Virus record (IMG/VR): IMGVR_UViG_3300033149_003588
Location: 1-64,000 of that record
Direction: 5' to 3' (one strand)
Length of the DNA: 64,000 bases
Source of the DNA: a virus
Shown: one piece after another, positions 43,882 through 51,985 of the stretch
Position numbering within the stretch: the first letter of the stretch is position 1
Layout: each line of letters begins with the position of its first letter
The notes under the pieces: generated by a model
The model's database searches: none
What the model was told of the DNA's origin: nothing
What the model saw: the letters and a program-made list of their open reading frames with translations, nothing else
Made by a program: the position numbers and the translations under genes

Positions 43882-44375
43882 TAATCCTCTTTGGGGATGT
43901 CGAGATTCGTAATCTTCGGACTTGATATTTGGGGTGTGCCTCGTATTTGTTTGAAAATATCGAAGCCTACACCCAAATCTAAAAAATTTAGTTCATATAC
44001 CACCTTAGCCGCATATATAGCCTCCGAAATAGTTATAGTGCCAACTATCTGATCTGAAGATAAATCTATACCATCATGCTGAGCAAGAATATCACCTATG
44101 TTCTCTTTAATTATATCTATAAAGGTCAATTCTGGGCATTGTGGTATGGTATCTGCTTGTCCATCTTTGGCATCTCTATACCGTGTATAGGCATCCCAAT
44201 AGTCGAATATACTATCAACCATGGCACCAATATTCTTAATCAAATCTAACACTATACCTATTGGAAGTGGTTTAATATAATAAGACTTACCACCAATTAA
44301 TATTTCTGATGCCTCTTTTCTAATATCTTCTAGTGTTATCGTCCCCAATAACTCCTTAATTTTTTCCTTGTCCAT
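43881..44375 (-). CDS. Tail assembly chaperone, first ORF (gpG-like)
   Basis: 164 aa, start MDKEKIKELLGTITLEDI at 44375 with AAGGAGATACA. Mixed helical with an acidic C-terminus (ITNLDIPKED) right at the frameshift candidate. Positioned between the tail tube and second ORF, as for gpG of lambda. It binds and guards the tape measure before tube polymerisation. Confidence 0.65.
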   Translation of the reverse strand: MDKEKIKELLGTITLEDIRKEASEILIGGKSYYIKPLPIGIVLDLIKNIGAMVDSIFDYWDAYTRYRDAKDGQADTIPQCPELTFIDIIKENIGDILAQHDGIDLSSDQIVGTITISEAIYAAKVVYELNFLDLGVGFDIFKQIRGTPQISSPKITNLDIPKED

Positions 44376-44416
44376 TGTATCTCCTTATCTCATATATTTA
44401 TATACATTTACTAATC

Positions 44417-44524
44417 TTATTTATTAAACAAGACTAGAATAGTTAATACAACCAGCACTATAATCATTAGAGCAAGAAATTGGCTGTCGCCAAGGAATGC
44501 CTTGATTTCCTCATATATTTTCAT
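44417..44524 (-). CDS. Single-pass membrane microprotein, 35 aa
   Basis: ATG 44524 (MKIYEEIKAFLGDSQ) then a hydrophobic helix (FLALMIIVLVVLTILVLF) and NK. It fills the gap between the tail chaperone and the tail tube hairpin. No strong ribosome site was seen, so translation is uncertain. It could be a small lysis-related or host-membrane peptide. Confidence 0.4.
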   Translation of the reverse strand: MKIYEEIKAFLGDSQFLALMIIVLVVLTILVLFNK

Positions 44525-44544
44525 ATGTCATCATGTACTACAAT

Positions 44545-44570
44545 GATAATAGGGGACAAACCCTATCATC
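44545..44570 (-). terminator. Hairpin after the tail tube gene
   Basis: Coding strand GATGATAGGG and CCCTATTATC form a 10-bp stem with one G.U around a 6-base loop, 14 bp past the tail tube stop. There is no strong T-run. It probably attenuates transcription or protects the abundant tube mRNA. Confidence 0.45.
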
Positions 44571-44583
44571 ACTAATCTAATAA

Positions 44584-45369
44584 TTAACTAGGTGCTTCAA
44601 CCTTTTCAATTGTAATATCATAGGTTACCCAATCTGTTTTGCTCTCTCTTTTTTCAAGGGAAGTGATAATACCAGTAAGACTCTGGGTAACAGGAGTATC
44701 TGCTGGCAACATACTGGTAGCAGTAAGTTTTACTTCTCCGCCAATAGCTATACCAGTGTCAGGTGTAACAGCTTCAATATAAGCAGTTTCTCCACTAACG
44801 CCACTGGGAATCTCACCTTCGAATGTAGCAGTCATGGTCTTGGTTAACCTAACACCTCTAATGCCAACAACCTGAATAAGCGGATCATTATAAACGCCAG
44901 TACCACTAACACGTTCTACTTCATCAACATCCAGTCTCTCAGTATAAGTGGCAGTTGTCATGGGGCCAAGCAGACCATACGCAGGACATGCATCCGAAGT
45001 AAATGCCGTTAATTCGTTAGCAGTGCCACATTCACCGCTAGCATAAAGGGTATATGCAGCTCTAAATTGCACATCGTCTTCTCGATTCCACGTGATTTCT
45101 CGTTCATTTAAGAACCAACTCACAGTGCCAAGAAATTCTGTGGGATCAAATCCTCCAGAAGTAAATGTATCTGTATCCGGGACGCCATCAAGAGCATCAT
45201 ATGTACAATCTGCAGTGATATTGATTTTTTGAACAGCTTCTACATCTTGTACAAGAATATGCTGTGTTGGATCACCAAATTCGTGCCTAAGCACATCAAC
45301 ATTGGCAGACACAGTAAGATCTATAACTCCTCCATCTGTACCAAAGGCTAGGCCATCTATCACGGGCAT
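44584..45369 (-). CDS. Major tail (tube) protein
   Basis: 261 aa, start MPVIDGLAFGTDGGVIDLTV at 45369 after GAAGGAGGTTATTAT, one of the strongest sites in the block, fitting high expression. Beta-rich, with a long central section and the C-terminal VTQSLTGIITSLEKRESKTD...VTYDITIEK, characteristic of tube subunits where the last strands close the barrel. It is followed by a hairpin and the chaperones, and preceded by completion proteins, the standard order in long-tailed phages. Confidence 0.8.
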   Translation of the reverse strand: MPVIDGLAFGTDGGVIDLTVSANVDVLRHEFGDPTQHILVQDVEAVQKINITADCTYDALDGVPDTDTFTSGGFDPTEFLGTVSWFLNEREITWNREDDVQFRAAYTLYASGECGTANELTAFTSDACPAYGLLGPMTTATYTERLDVDEVERVSGTGVYNDPLIQVVGIRGVRLTKTMTATFEGEIPSGVSGETAYIEAVTPDTGIAIGGEVKLTATSMLPADTPVTQSLTGIITSLEKRESKTDWVTYDITIEKVEAPS

Positions 45370-45393
45370 AATAACCTCCTTCTATTATCTATA

Positions 45394-45876
45394 CTACTCT
45401 ATTGAAACAGTTTGACAAAATACCAATCTAACAAGTATGTGACCACACCAACAATTATATCTATCACCTAATCTACCTCTATTTAAAACAGAAAAACCAA
45501 GAGTACCAACAGCATCACCATCTGGTACCGTAGAACCCTCCTCACGCCTAAATCCAGGATATCTATCGTATTCCACAATAACATTGTTAGGATCATCATT
45601 TACAAAAATCTCTGTAACTTTATCTAGAGCTTCATAAAGCGGCCAAATATATCGATATTCTTCTTGCTTCATAAAGACCAAAATATCAAAAGAACTATTA
45701 ATACCCCTATCCTCCCCACTAATAACACCCATATTAATAGACATCCACTTGTTAATCTTGGTCTTGTCAAACTTGGCATCACCCATATCCAATTCCCAAT
45801 CGGGCATATGACTAGATATGATATACCCTAGATTTTCCAATAAATTTCTATAGCTTAACTTATTATTAAGAGCCAT
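45394..45876 (-). CDS. Tail terminator/completion protein candidate, 160 aa
   Basis: ATG 45876 (MALNNKLSYRNLLENLG); a GTG at 45888 is the alternative. Mixed alpha/beta with IFVNDDPNNVIVEYDR, similar in layout to tail terminator proteins, which cap the tube. Directly upstream of the tail tube gene, where such proteins are normally coded. No invariant motif. Confidence 0.55.
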   Translation of the reverse strand: MALNNKLSYRNLLENLGYIISSHMPDWELDMGDAKFDKTKINKWMSINMGVISGEDRGINSSFDILVFMKQEEYRYIWPLYEALDKVTEIFVNDDPNNVIVEYDRYPGFRREEGSTVPDGDAVGTLGFSVLNRGRLGDRYNCWCGHILVRLVFCQTVSIE

Positions 45877-45931
45877 GATAATATCCACATATAGAACACT
45901 TATTATAATAATACATTGTGAATGTCCTCAT

Positions 45932-46348
45932 CTAATCAAAATCAATGCTACGACAATATGCAACATAATTACCCATAGGACTAGGAACAATCCTATATAT
46001 ACGTAATGTCACAATCGCCTCATCGGACTTTCCGATTAAAATACCTTCTACATCAAGATGCTCACCAACATATATTGCTTCACGCGTGGTAATTAACCAG
46101 TCCCCACTCTGTATTAGTCCTCCGCTCTTATCTATGTCCTCTAAACTAGTAGCGGCTATATCACAATCCATGGTTACACTGGCATCTTCAAATGTGGGTT
46201 CTATTCCAGCAGCAGGATCACCAGCATCAATTATGGTTTTACGCTTTACAATGACTTCTGGATTACCATGAATACTTCGTGATAATTCCCAGACAATGCG
46301 CTCGGCTCTAATTAAATTATTTATTTGTGCCTGTGTAAACCCACTCAA
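45932..46348 (-). CDS. Head-tail connector / neck protein candidate, 138 aa
   Basis: Start MSGFTQAQINNLIRAERIVW at 46348. A short helical start, then beta strands (VIVKRKTIIDAGDPAAGIEP, GDWLITTREAIYVGEHLDVEG) consistent with a head-closure or neck fold. Position between the large 587-aa protein and the tail terminator fits. No signature residues. Confidence 0.5.
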   Translation of the reverse strand: MSGFTQAQINNLIRAERIVWELSRSIHGNPEVIVKRKTIIDAGDPAAGIEPTFEDASVTMDCDIAATSLEDIDKSGGLIQSGDWLITTREAIYVGEHLDVEGILIGKSDEAIVTLRIYRIVPSPMGNYVAYCRSIDFD

Positions 46349-46404
46349 TATATATCCCCATAAATTCCAATATAGTCTTCCATCTTAAACTAGTCTTATA
46401 ATAT

Positions 46405-48168
46405 CTAATCATCAGGCAAAATAATTATATCGTCATCATAATCACCTATCTGCCAATCATCATACCAACGATTCGTTACATCAATACTATGAATATTATC
46501 AAGTAGCTCTCCATACTCCTCAATGTGCCATTCAATAGTGTCAAAGAAATCAACATCACACACTGGCGGGGCATTAGTCCATAGTCCTTTATCTTCCAAT
46601 TTCCCTTGAATATTTCGTTTAAATTTCTTATCATAATAATTGTCAAATATTTGTCTAATACGTCTTAATATTTTAGATGACATTAAACTAGTAATTTGAG
46701 TATTGTCCTCAGTTCCAAATATAGGCACCAGTATATAATTAGATAATACAGCTATTAATGCATATGCTGCGGCTATTTTAATAATCCACAAGACATCGAG
46801 CGAGTCATTATACGTAAGATATATGTCCTCCCAATCAGTAACAATTGCAGCAGCAAAATCTAAAGCATCCAGTAGTGCCCGATCGGTAGTAAAATCAGCA
46901 CATTCACCAAGTTCACGTTTCAACATCATAATCAGCCATGAAGTAGTAACCCTAGTACTTAAGCATGCAGACAATAACAAATCACTAAATGACACAGCAG
47001 AAATGTATAATGTTATATCAGGAGATTCCAACCCTACATTGCCATCAACTCCAAGCGCACTCAATATATCTGGCGCATCATAATATATACGTATCATATC
47101 ACAACCATTATGGGTATCATAATATAATTTACTACCATTATAAACAAAAAGATAGGGAGTATATGTATCTACATCGTATCTTATCTCAAAATCTCTATAC
47201 TGTTCATAATCAGAACCATGATCAGTTTCTACTGTTATGGTTCTTTCTAATTCATCATACGCAGCTATATCCCAATGATAGGGAGGATATTGCCTCCAAT
47301 AAGGAATCGGATAGTTCTGACACGATTGTATATAGCATCCACCTCTATATTGTCTTTTTACCCTACGTAGAGGCATTCCGTCTTCCCTATATCCACCAGG
47401 CCCTAATAAATTCCCCCACGATATGCCAAATCTATATTCATCTGGTGACACCCAACCATAATCGTCATCCCACATTTCCCATTGATCAATAGTATATACT
47501 CTATTACCTGGCACTAATTCTGGATGTAGCTCAATACATCTACGCTCATCAATATCACCGTCAGTGTCAGGGGCAAATATATCACCGCCATCACCCCAAT
47601 CAACACCACCAGCACCACCTCCACCACCCATACCACCTCCTCCAATAGGACACCAATCACCATTACCACCCCCCTCCCAATCTTCTGGACTATTAGGATC
47701 TATATCAATCCAACCACTAAATGTATTATAAAAATGAAATAATATATTAGTATCACTATAGACAGTCTCTGGTTGAATACTTTCAAACTCTACATATATG
47801 TCATGGTGTGATACTGTAAGTGCTATTACTTTATGATAAATATTAACATCATAACAATTAACCGCAGTCGCAGGATAATAGATATTAGCATCATTATAGC
47901 TTAATATGCTTTGGCCAAACTGTACATCTACATCATAATAACCAGGAACACTTACCGGTAAGTAAACATCTATATCATCGTAGCCCTCTATTATATCACA
48001 ATGTGCTTCTATAACAATATCGTGATATACCTCAGTCTGAAAAAATATATCAATACTTGTTTCACTATCATAGCAACACAGGGCAGCAGTTATAGCGGTA
48101 TCACTGTAATCCGTAACCACGTGGATTACATCAACACCGCTAGAATTATGTCCTATTATTATGTGCAT
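46405..48168 (-). CDS. Large virion protein with Y-x-D-I repeats and Gly-rich linker, 587 aa
   Basis: ATG 48168 (MHIIIGHNSSGVDVIHV); an in-frame TTG at 48180 is less likely. Residues 1-150 contain strand repeats YHDIVIEA, YDDIDVYLP, YYDVDVQFG, YNDANIYYP and CYDVNIYHK. A Gly-rich linker follows (about 185-200), and then a mixed domain with LERTITVETDHGSDYEQYRD. The N-terminus is related to the fibre protein at 29205. Finding fibre-type repeats in the neck region suggests head- or collar-mounted appendages (whiskers). Confidence 0.6.
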   Translation of the reverse strand: MHIIIGHNSSGVDVIHVVTDYSDTAITAALCCYDSETSIDIFFQTEVYHDIVIEAHCDIIEGYDDIDVYLPVSVPGYYDVDVQFGQSILSYNDANIYYPATAVNCYDVNIYHKVIALTVSHHDIYVEFESIQPETVYSDTNILFHFYNTFSGWIDIDPNSPEDWEGGGNGDWCPIGGGGMGGGGGAGGVDWGDGGDIFAPDTDGDIDERRCIELHPELVPGNRVYTIDQWEMWDDDYGWVSPDEYRFGISWGNLLGPGGYREDGMPLRRVKRQYRGGCYIQSCQNYPIPYWRQYPPYHWDIAAYDELERTITVETDHGSDYEQYRDFEIRYDVDTYTPYLFVYNGSKLYYDTHNGCDMIRIYYDAPDILSALGVDGNVGLESPDITLYISAVSFSDLLLSACLSTRVTTSWLIMMLKRELGECADFTTDRALLDALDFAAAIVTDWEDIYLTYNDSLDVLWIIKIAAAYALIAVLSNYILVPIFGTEDNTQITSLMSSKILRRIRQIFDNYYDKKFKRNIQGKLEDKGLWTNAPPVCDVDFFDTIEWHIEEYGELLDNIHSIDVTNRWYDDWQIGDYDDDIIILPDD

Positions 48169-48232
48169 GTTTATATACAAATGGCGCTCATTACAAGCGC
48201 CAATCAGTGTTAGTAAGTACTTTTATAAACTA

Positions 48233-48421
48233 CTATTTGCCCAAGAATTTGGCAGAAATTTGTTTTAATCTTTTTAAATACTTCCTCCATGATTGAGGCA
48301 CGCCACCCATTAATGGATATCTAGAAGGCAACACCTTGGTATTTATACCCACCGAGTGAGGCATTTCAACAGTACTCATTAGCTCTTGAATATGTTCTTT
48401 ATTCACAATAGGTATAATCAT
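48233..48421 (-). CDS. CTS-tagged small head protein, 62 aa
   Basis: Begins MIIPIVNKEHIQE, a longer version of the shared tag with the likely cut after IQE. The remainder ends in basic residues (RKYLKRLKQISAKFLGK). Overlaps the next CTS gene by 4 bp (ATGA), so co-translated. Probably targeted to the prohead interior and trimmed by the phage protease, then packaged or ejected. Specific role unknown. Confidence 0.65.
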   Translation of the reverse strand: MIIPIVNKEHIQELMSTVEMPHSVGINTKVLPSRYPLMGGVPQSWRKYLKRLKQISAKFLGK

Positions 48422-48747
48422 TTTATATTTCTAATCTGTTTGAGTATATTTTTACCAAGCTTTTTATATGTCTTGCCAAGATTAATACGATGAGCTATCT
48501 TCTGGGTTAATATAGGGATCCTGTTACCCAAATATTTCTGGTGAAACATGGGTTCACTAATACTTTTCCCACTATAAAATCTGCCCAGCATAGTACCTAT
48601 ATATTTCTCTCTATTAGTCCATCTTTTAAGTGGAGATTTTATCACTGCAAGCGCACCAGCCACAGGATCACCACCACCCATATATGTAGCATATCTCCTC
48701 AACGAGCCTGGCAGCCTTTCCTGTATACTCATAATTGGAATAATCAT
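48418..48747 (-). CDS. CTS-tagged basic head protein, 109 aa
   Basis: Begins MIIPIMSIQE with a predicted cut before RLPG. The mature part is rich in Arg, Lys and Gly (RRYATYMGGGDP, KTYKKLGKNILKQIRNIK), suiting DNA neutralisation inside the capsid or ejection. The start at 48747 lies 24 bp downstream of the tmRNA-like RNA. Unknown function beyond the tag. Confidence 0.7.
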   Translation of the reverse strand: MIIPIMSIQERLPGSLRRYATYMGGGDPVAGALAVIKSPLKRWTNREKYIGTMLGRFYSGKSISEPMFHQKYLGNRIPILTQKIAHRINLGKTYKKLGKNILKQIRNIK

Positions 48748-48770
48748 AATATTGTTATCATTAGATATAA

Positions 48771-48847
48771 TGGAGGTGTGGGCATCGAAGCCCAGTCCAT
48801 GAATTACCTATATAAGGTCTTAATTCATGTCGAAACCTTTCACCCCC
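48771..48847 (-). ncRNA. Minimal tmRNA-like RNA: tRNA-like domain without messenger part, 77 nt
   Basis: Lies wholly within the 111-bp gap 48748-48858. Coding strand order: 7-bp acceptor stem (GGGGGUG/CACCUCC) with G3.U70 wobble and discriminator A, the alanyl-tRNA synthetase identity set; AAA then GGUUUCGAC, the hallmark D-loop of tmRNA; an 8-bp helix (CAUGAAUU/AAUUCAUG) plus 4 bp capped by a small loop in place of the tag ORF and pseudoknots; GGAC; then a T-arm of 5 bp (UGGGC/GCCCA) with loop UUCGAU. CCA is not encoded. Loop is 6 nt, one short of the usual 7. Chance occurrence of all these together is unlikely. It is not an att-type ssrA fragment, since both ends of the tRNA-like domain are present. 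Confidence 0.75.
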
Positions 48848-48858
48848 ATACTTGTATA

Positions 48859-49671
48859 CTATATTGCACTGTACCACCATTTACTATAAGTAGTAACAAG
48901 ATCATCCTCTGTCTCGTGACTACCAATTTTATATTGCGTACTATCTATCCCCGTATCTCTTTCCACATCATATTGTACACTTGTAAAGTCCGCCACCGCT
49001 GATTCTTCTATCTTTCGCCAATATACTACACCATCTATAATCTCACGATACATACGCTGCTGCTCTCTTTCCCAATGAGAATCGAATACCCTTATGGCAT
49101 CCATAATTTTTGTACTTAAATTTCCTGCGCCAATATTTGATCCAGGTTGACTTATACTAGGAATTAATAACCACTGATTTAATATTATCTGATAACAATG
49201 TCTCACGGCTCTATTGGTCAACCAACTTATATCCCACTTATTTAATTCAGATAAATCTGATGGAATTTCTTTAACATCAGCTTCTGAGTGCATAAGGGCA
49301 TCCCCGATTGCAGCACTTGATAATGAATCTGCCAAAGGGCCCAACTGTCTTATAACTCTACCTAATAAACTATTACCCGTGTCCTCTTCTACTATAAATA
49401 TTCTTTCAAATGTGGTATCACCAGCGGTCCATATATCTTTGTATATACCAGCAGTGTTGATTGTTATAGTAATAGTATATTGACCAATTATGACCTCAGT
49501 AATGTCAGAAACATTAAGTGATATATCTGTATATTCTACCCAACCAGTTTCACCATCTAAATGATATATAGCAACATCAGTAAATCCAGGGTTATACAGT
49601 TCACCATCTTGATTATATGTAACCAAAGTTAGAGTTATAGGCTCGTCTATCGTATTATTATAACGACTCAC
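48859..49671 (-). CDS. Putative head completion/neck protein, 270 aa
   Basis: Start MSRYNNTIDEPITLTLVTYN at 49671. The N-terminal 95 residues are an Ig-like beta domain (ITITINTAGIYKDIWTAGD), followed by helical and mixed parts (LSELNKWDISWLTNRAVRH). Position in the head-tail junction segment suggests a connector. The Ig-like domain could act as an external decoration. Not matched to a family by eye. Confidence 0.5.
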   Translation of the reverse strand: MSRYNNTIDEPITLTLVTYNQDGELYNPGFTDVAIYHLDGETGWVEYTDISLNVSDITEVIIGQYTITITINTAGIYKDIWTAGDTTFERIFIVEEDTGNSLLGRVIRQLGPLADSLSSAAIGDALMHSEADVKEIPSDLSELNKWDISWLTNRAVRHCYQIILNQWLLIPSISQPGSNIGAGNLSTKIMDAIRVFDSHWEREQQRMYREIIDGVVYWRKIEESAVADFTSVQYDVERDTGIDSTQYKIGSHETEDDLVTTYSKWWYSAI

Positions 49672-49704
49672 AGTCCATTCTCCCTAAATCTACATGATAA
49701 CCCA

Positions 49705-49971
49705 TTATAAACGTGGTCTTTTTGCCTTTAAGTATATCTGTCCTATATTTTTATATATTTTCCCAGCATCTGTGCCCACATTTCGAGCTGCCATATAACC
49801 ATAGAATTTCTTCTTCAATAATTTGGCTACATGTGGATTCTTGATATTGCCAAATGACGGAAGTATGAGGGCGTATTTACCACCATACGACGGGCTAGAT
49901 ATTAATTTCCTAAACATACCCATAACAGCAGACGGTGGAGTTTCTTGAATATGTATAATAGGTATCAACAC
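49705..49971 (-). CDS. CTS-tagged basic head protein, 88 aa
   Basis: Begins MLIPIIHIQE, cut predicted before TPPS. The mature part is Lys-rich (LLKKKFYGYMAARNVG, IYLKAKRPRL), fully basic, no membrane segment. The start codon overlaps the stop of the neighbouring CTS gene by one base. A packaged DNA-associated protein is likely. Confidence 0.68.
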   Translation of the reverse strand: MLIPIIHIQETPPSAVMGMFRKLISSPSYGGKYALILPSFGNIKNPHVAKLLKKKFYGYMAARNVGTDAGKIYKNIGQIYLKAKRPRL

Positions 49972-50198
49972 TACGACTTCCTCTTCTTACCTAGACCCTT
50001 TCCTTCGCCCTCACCAAAACCGGGACCCTCTTCACACGGCTCAGTGTTCTTATTTCTTCTCAGACCACCAGGCATACCTTTACCCTTGCCTGCTCCGGCC
50101 TTCTGTCCATAAATTACTGATTTTCCTCTACCACGTCTGAATAATCTGGCAAATAGATCACCAATTTTCGTTTCCTGAATTATAATCGGTATTACCAT
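49971..50198 (-). CDS. CTS-tagged Gly/Arg-rich head protein, 75 aa
   Basis: Start MVIPIIIQE at 50198 (a second ATG one codon earlier lies nearer the GGAGGA site). Cut predicted before TKIG. The mature part is a low-complexity Gly, Lys and Arg run (RRGRGKSVIYGQKAGAGKGK and onward), suited to DNA compaction. Its start overlaps the stop of the lytic transglycosylase, so translation is coupled. Confidence 0.65.
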   Translation of the reverse strand: MVIPIIIQETKIGDLFARLFRRGRGKSVIYGQKAGAGKGKGMPGGLRRNKNTEPCEEGPGFGEGEGKGLGKKRKS

Positions 50199-50827
50199 CA
50201 TTCCTCCATCTTTCTATATGATTTTTTAAACTTGCGTTTTCTTATCCATTTTTTATAGGCTGCTTTAGCTTTATTTATATACCCGTGCGGTACTACATCA
50301 TCCTTATATGTGCCAGAATTATAACCATCAAATATATCATCTATACTTTTAGGATTATACTTAAGCACCCTGTTATTCAAAAACTTAATCACATAAATAA
50401 TGGCAATCTCATCATTATCTAGTTCCTCTGGTGTGCCACGAAATCCTAATTCCCAGGCAACAACAAATAATATTTGCCATGATGAATAGCTTTTTGCAGC
50501 GGCTCTTCCGAACCTCTTCACTAAATCTCGAACTTGTTTAGATTTCTTATAATAATACCCACCTTTATAATATGATTTTTCAAAAAGTGGCTTTGTATTT
50601 TTACCATAATTGCTTTCGACGCATGCTATAGCCTTCAATAATATCTCTGGATCAACATTGATTCTTTTCAAATTTCTTAGATGTGGGGCATATTCCTCAA
50701 TTAGCAACCCCAGTCTATTCTGCCTGGTTGTTGCTGCTACCCACCGTCGCATTTTTATAGTTTCAAGCATTTTATTTAAATTCCAGTGCAATATAATATA
50801 TCTCCATGTTTCGACAATAACATTCAA
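50198..50827 (-). CDS. Lytic transglycosylase (SLT/goose-type lysozyme fold)
   Basis: 209 aa (start uncertain: ATG 50827, 50770 or later). IACVESNYGKN carries the catalytic Glu of the lysozyme-like SLT fold. SYSSWQILFVVAWELGF corresponds to the S-x-G-x-x-Q-I block, and DGYNSGTYKDD plus the Y-x-x-K helix end complete the pattern. It would cut peptidoglycan between MurNAc and GlcNAc. Sitting inside the CTS cluster rather than beside lysis genes, it is probably a virion-carried enzyme used during DNA entry. It has no CTS tag of its own. Confidence 0.72.
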   Translation of the reverse strand: MNVIVETWRYIILHWNLNKMLETIKMRRWVAATTRQNRLGLLIEEYAPHLRNLKRINVDPEILLKAIACVESNYGKNTKPLFEKSYYKGGYYYKKSKQVRDLVKRFGRAAAKSYSSWQILFVVAWELGFRGTPEELDNDEIAIIYVIKFLNNRVLKYNPKSIDDIFDGYNSGTYKDDVVPHGYINKAKAAYKKWIRKRKFKKSYRKMEE

Positions 50828-50883
50828 ATTATTTTATATCGTAGAATTCTTAAATATGCCCCACATGTAATCATCTGATTATA

Positions 50884-51318
50884 CTATTTATTTTTCTTCT
50901 TGAATGTTTTAGCGCCCTTCTTTAACGTCCCAAACAAATCACTAACTGAGCCCCATGCCTTTAATACATCTTTAACTGCCTCAACTGCTTCTTGATACTC
51001 TTTAATAATGGCTACCCGTTCTTCTTTGGTTATTTTCTTATCTTCAAGTGCTCCTATGGCTGATACCCCAACCTCTTGAGCTGCAATAATAGCTTCACCA
51101 ACCTCCTTCATCAGTACACAAACACCAAGAATAATAGTTTTAACCTTGACAAATATTACTGCAACAGCGCTAATACCTAGAACAATGGCAATAATCCAAT
51201 TTATCAGTGACCATTGATCTATTCCTGGTATTAGATCTTCTATACCATCGGCCATGATGGTAGTCGTCGATACTGTCAATAATAACAATATCATATAAAT
51301 TAGTGTACTCCATTTCAT
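50884..51318 (-). CDS. Membrane protein with signal-like N-terminus, 144 aa
   Basis: MKWSTLIYMILLLLTVSTTTIMA resembles a signal peptide or first membrane helix. A second hydrophobic segment follows (INWIIAIVLGISAVAVIFVKV, about residues 39-59), then charged helices (IKEYQEAVEAVKDVLKAWG) and a basic end FKKKNK. ATG 51318 follows AAGGAAGGATAAT. Possible holin or ejection-channel component; the layout of two helices with a basic C-terminus fits either. Confidence 0.5.
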   Translation of the reverse strand: MKWSTLIYMILLLLTVSTTTIMADGIEDLIPGIDQWSLINWIIAIVLGISAVAVIFVKVKTIILGVCVLMKEVGEAIIAAQEVGVSAIGALEDKKITKEERVAIIKEYQEAVEAVKDVLKAWGSVSDLFGTLKKGAKTFKKKNK

Positions 51319-51332
51319 ATTATCCTTCCTTT

Positions 51333-51962
51333 CTATGGTGTCGATCTCAACATCTCATCAGAATACGACACATTAAATATTGGCACACCATTTTGGATAG
51401 AATTATAAGAAATATCCTTTATTCCAGTAATCCCGCCCAATGCTGTCAAAATAGTAGGTAATTTAGTTATCAATATAAGATCATTTTTATAGTCAATAGT
51501 CTCCGAAATTAATATCTTGGGTACTTCCATTTCAACAATGCCGCCTACATCTACAAATGATAATACGCCAATATTCTTGTCAAATCTAGACAATGGCATG
51601 GGATCATGAACATTATCTAAAAATGTAGCATCACTACCAATCTCATTTAATGTAAAACTCCTTATATAACTAATATCAATACTATCATTGCTCTCAACAA
51701 CCAGACTATAATCATATGTCAAATCCTGTATAAGGGTAGTCGCGCTATCTTCTACTATATTAATGGCTTTATCAACAGATAATGCAACCAATTCATCTCT
51801 AATTGATTCAATATCAAATATTGTCAGATATCGCATATACCACACAGTTACAACTATATTACACGCAACTTGTCTTACAATATTGCCATCTATCGTATGT
51901 GTCTCGCTATAGTGGGGCTTTATATACTCAAATTTGTAATATGTTTTACAAGGATTGGCCAT
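51333..51962 (-). CDS. Hypothetical virion-region protein, 209 aa
   Basis: Start MANPCKTYYKFEYIKPHYSE at 51962. Mixed beta/alpha with strands such as VVTVWYMRYLTIFDIES and VGGIVEMEVPKILISE. No motif, signal or membrane segment recognised. It lies between the phosphoesterase and the membrane protein gene. Confidence 0.5.
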   Translation of the reverse strand: MANPCKTYYKFEYIKPHYSETHTIDGNIVRQVACNIVVTVWYMRYLTIFDIESIRDELVALSVDKAINIVEDSATTLIQDLTYDYSLVVESNDSIDISYIRSFTLNEIGSDATFLDNVHDPMPLSRFDKNIGVLSFVDVGGIVEMEVPKILISETIDYKNDLILITKLPTILTALGGITGIKDISYNSIQNGVPIFNVSYSDEMLRSTP

Positions 51963-51985
51963 TATAATTATGACAACAAAATAAT

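Noticed and set aside
38355-48168. Contractile sheath or T4-like tail proteins
   Set aside because: No gene of sheath length or layout near the tube gene; one tube gene followed by chaperones and tape measure fits a long flexible tail.
48771-48847. Interpreting the tmRNA-like segment as an ordinary tRNA or as an ssrA attachment-site fragment
   Set aside because: A tRNA would need D and anticodon arms that do not fit, and an attachment fragment would contain only the 3' end, whereas both ends of the tRNA-like domain are present.
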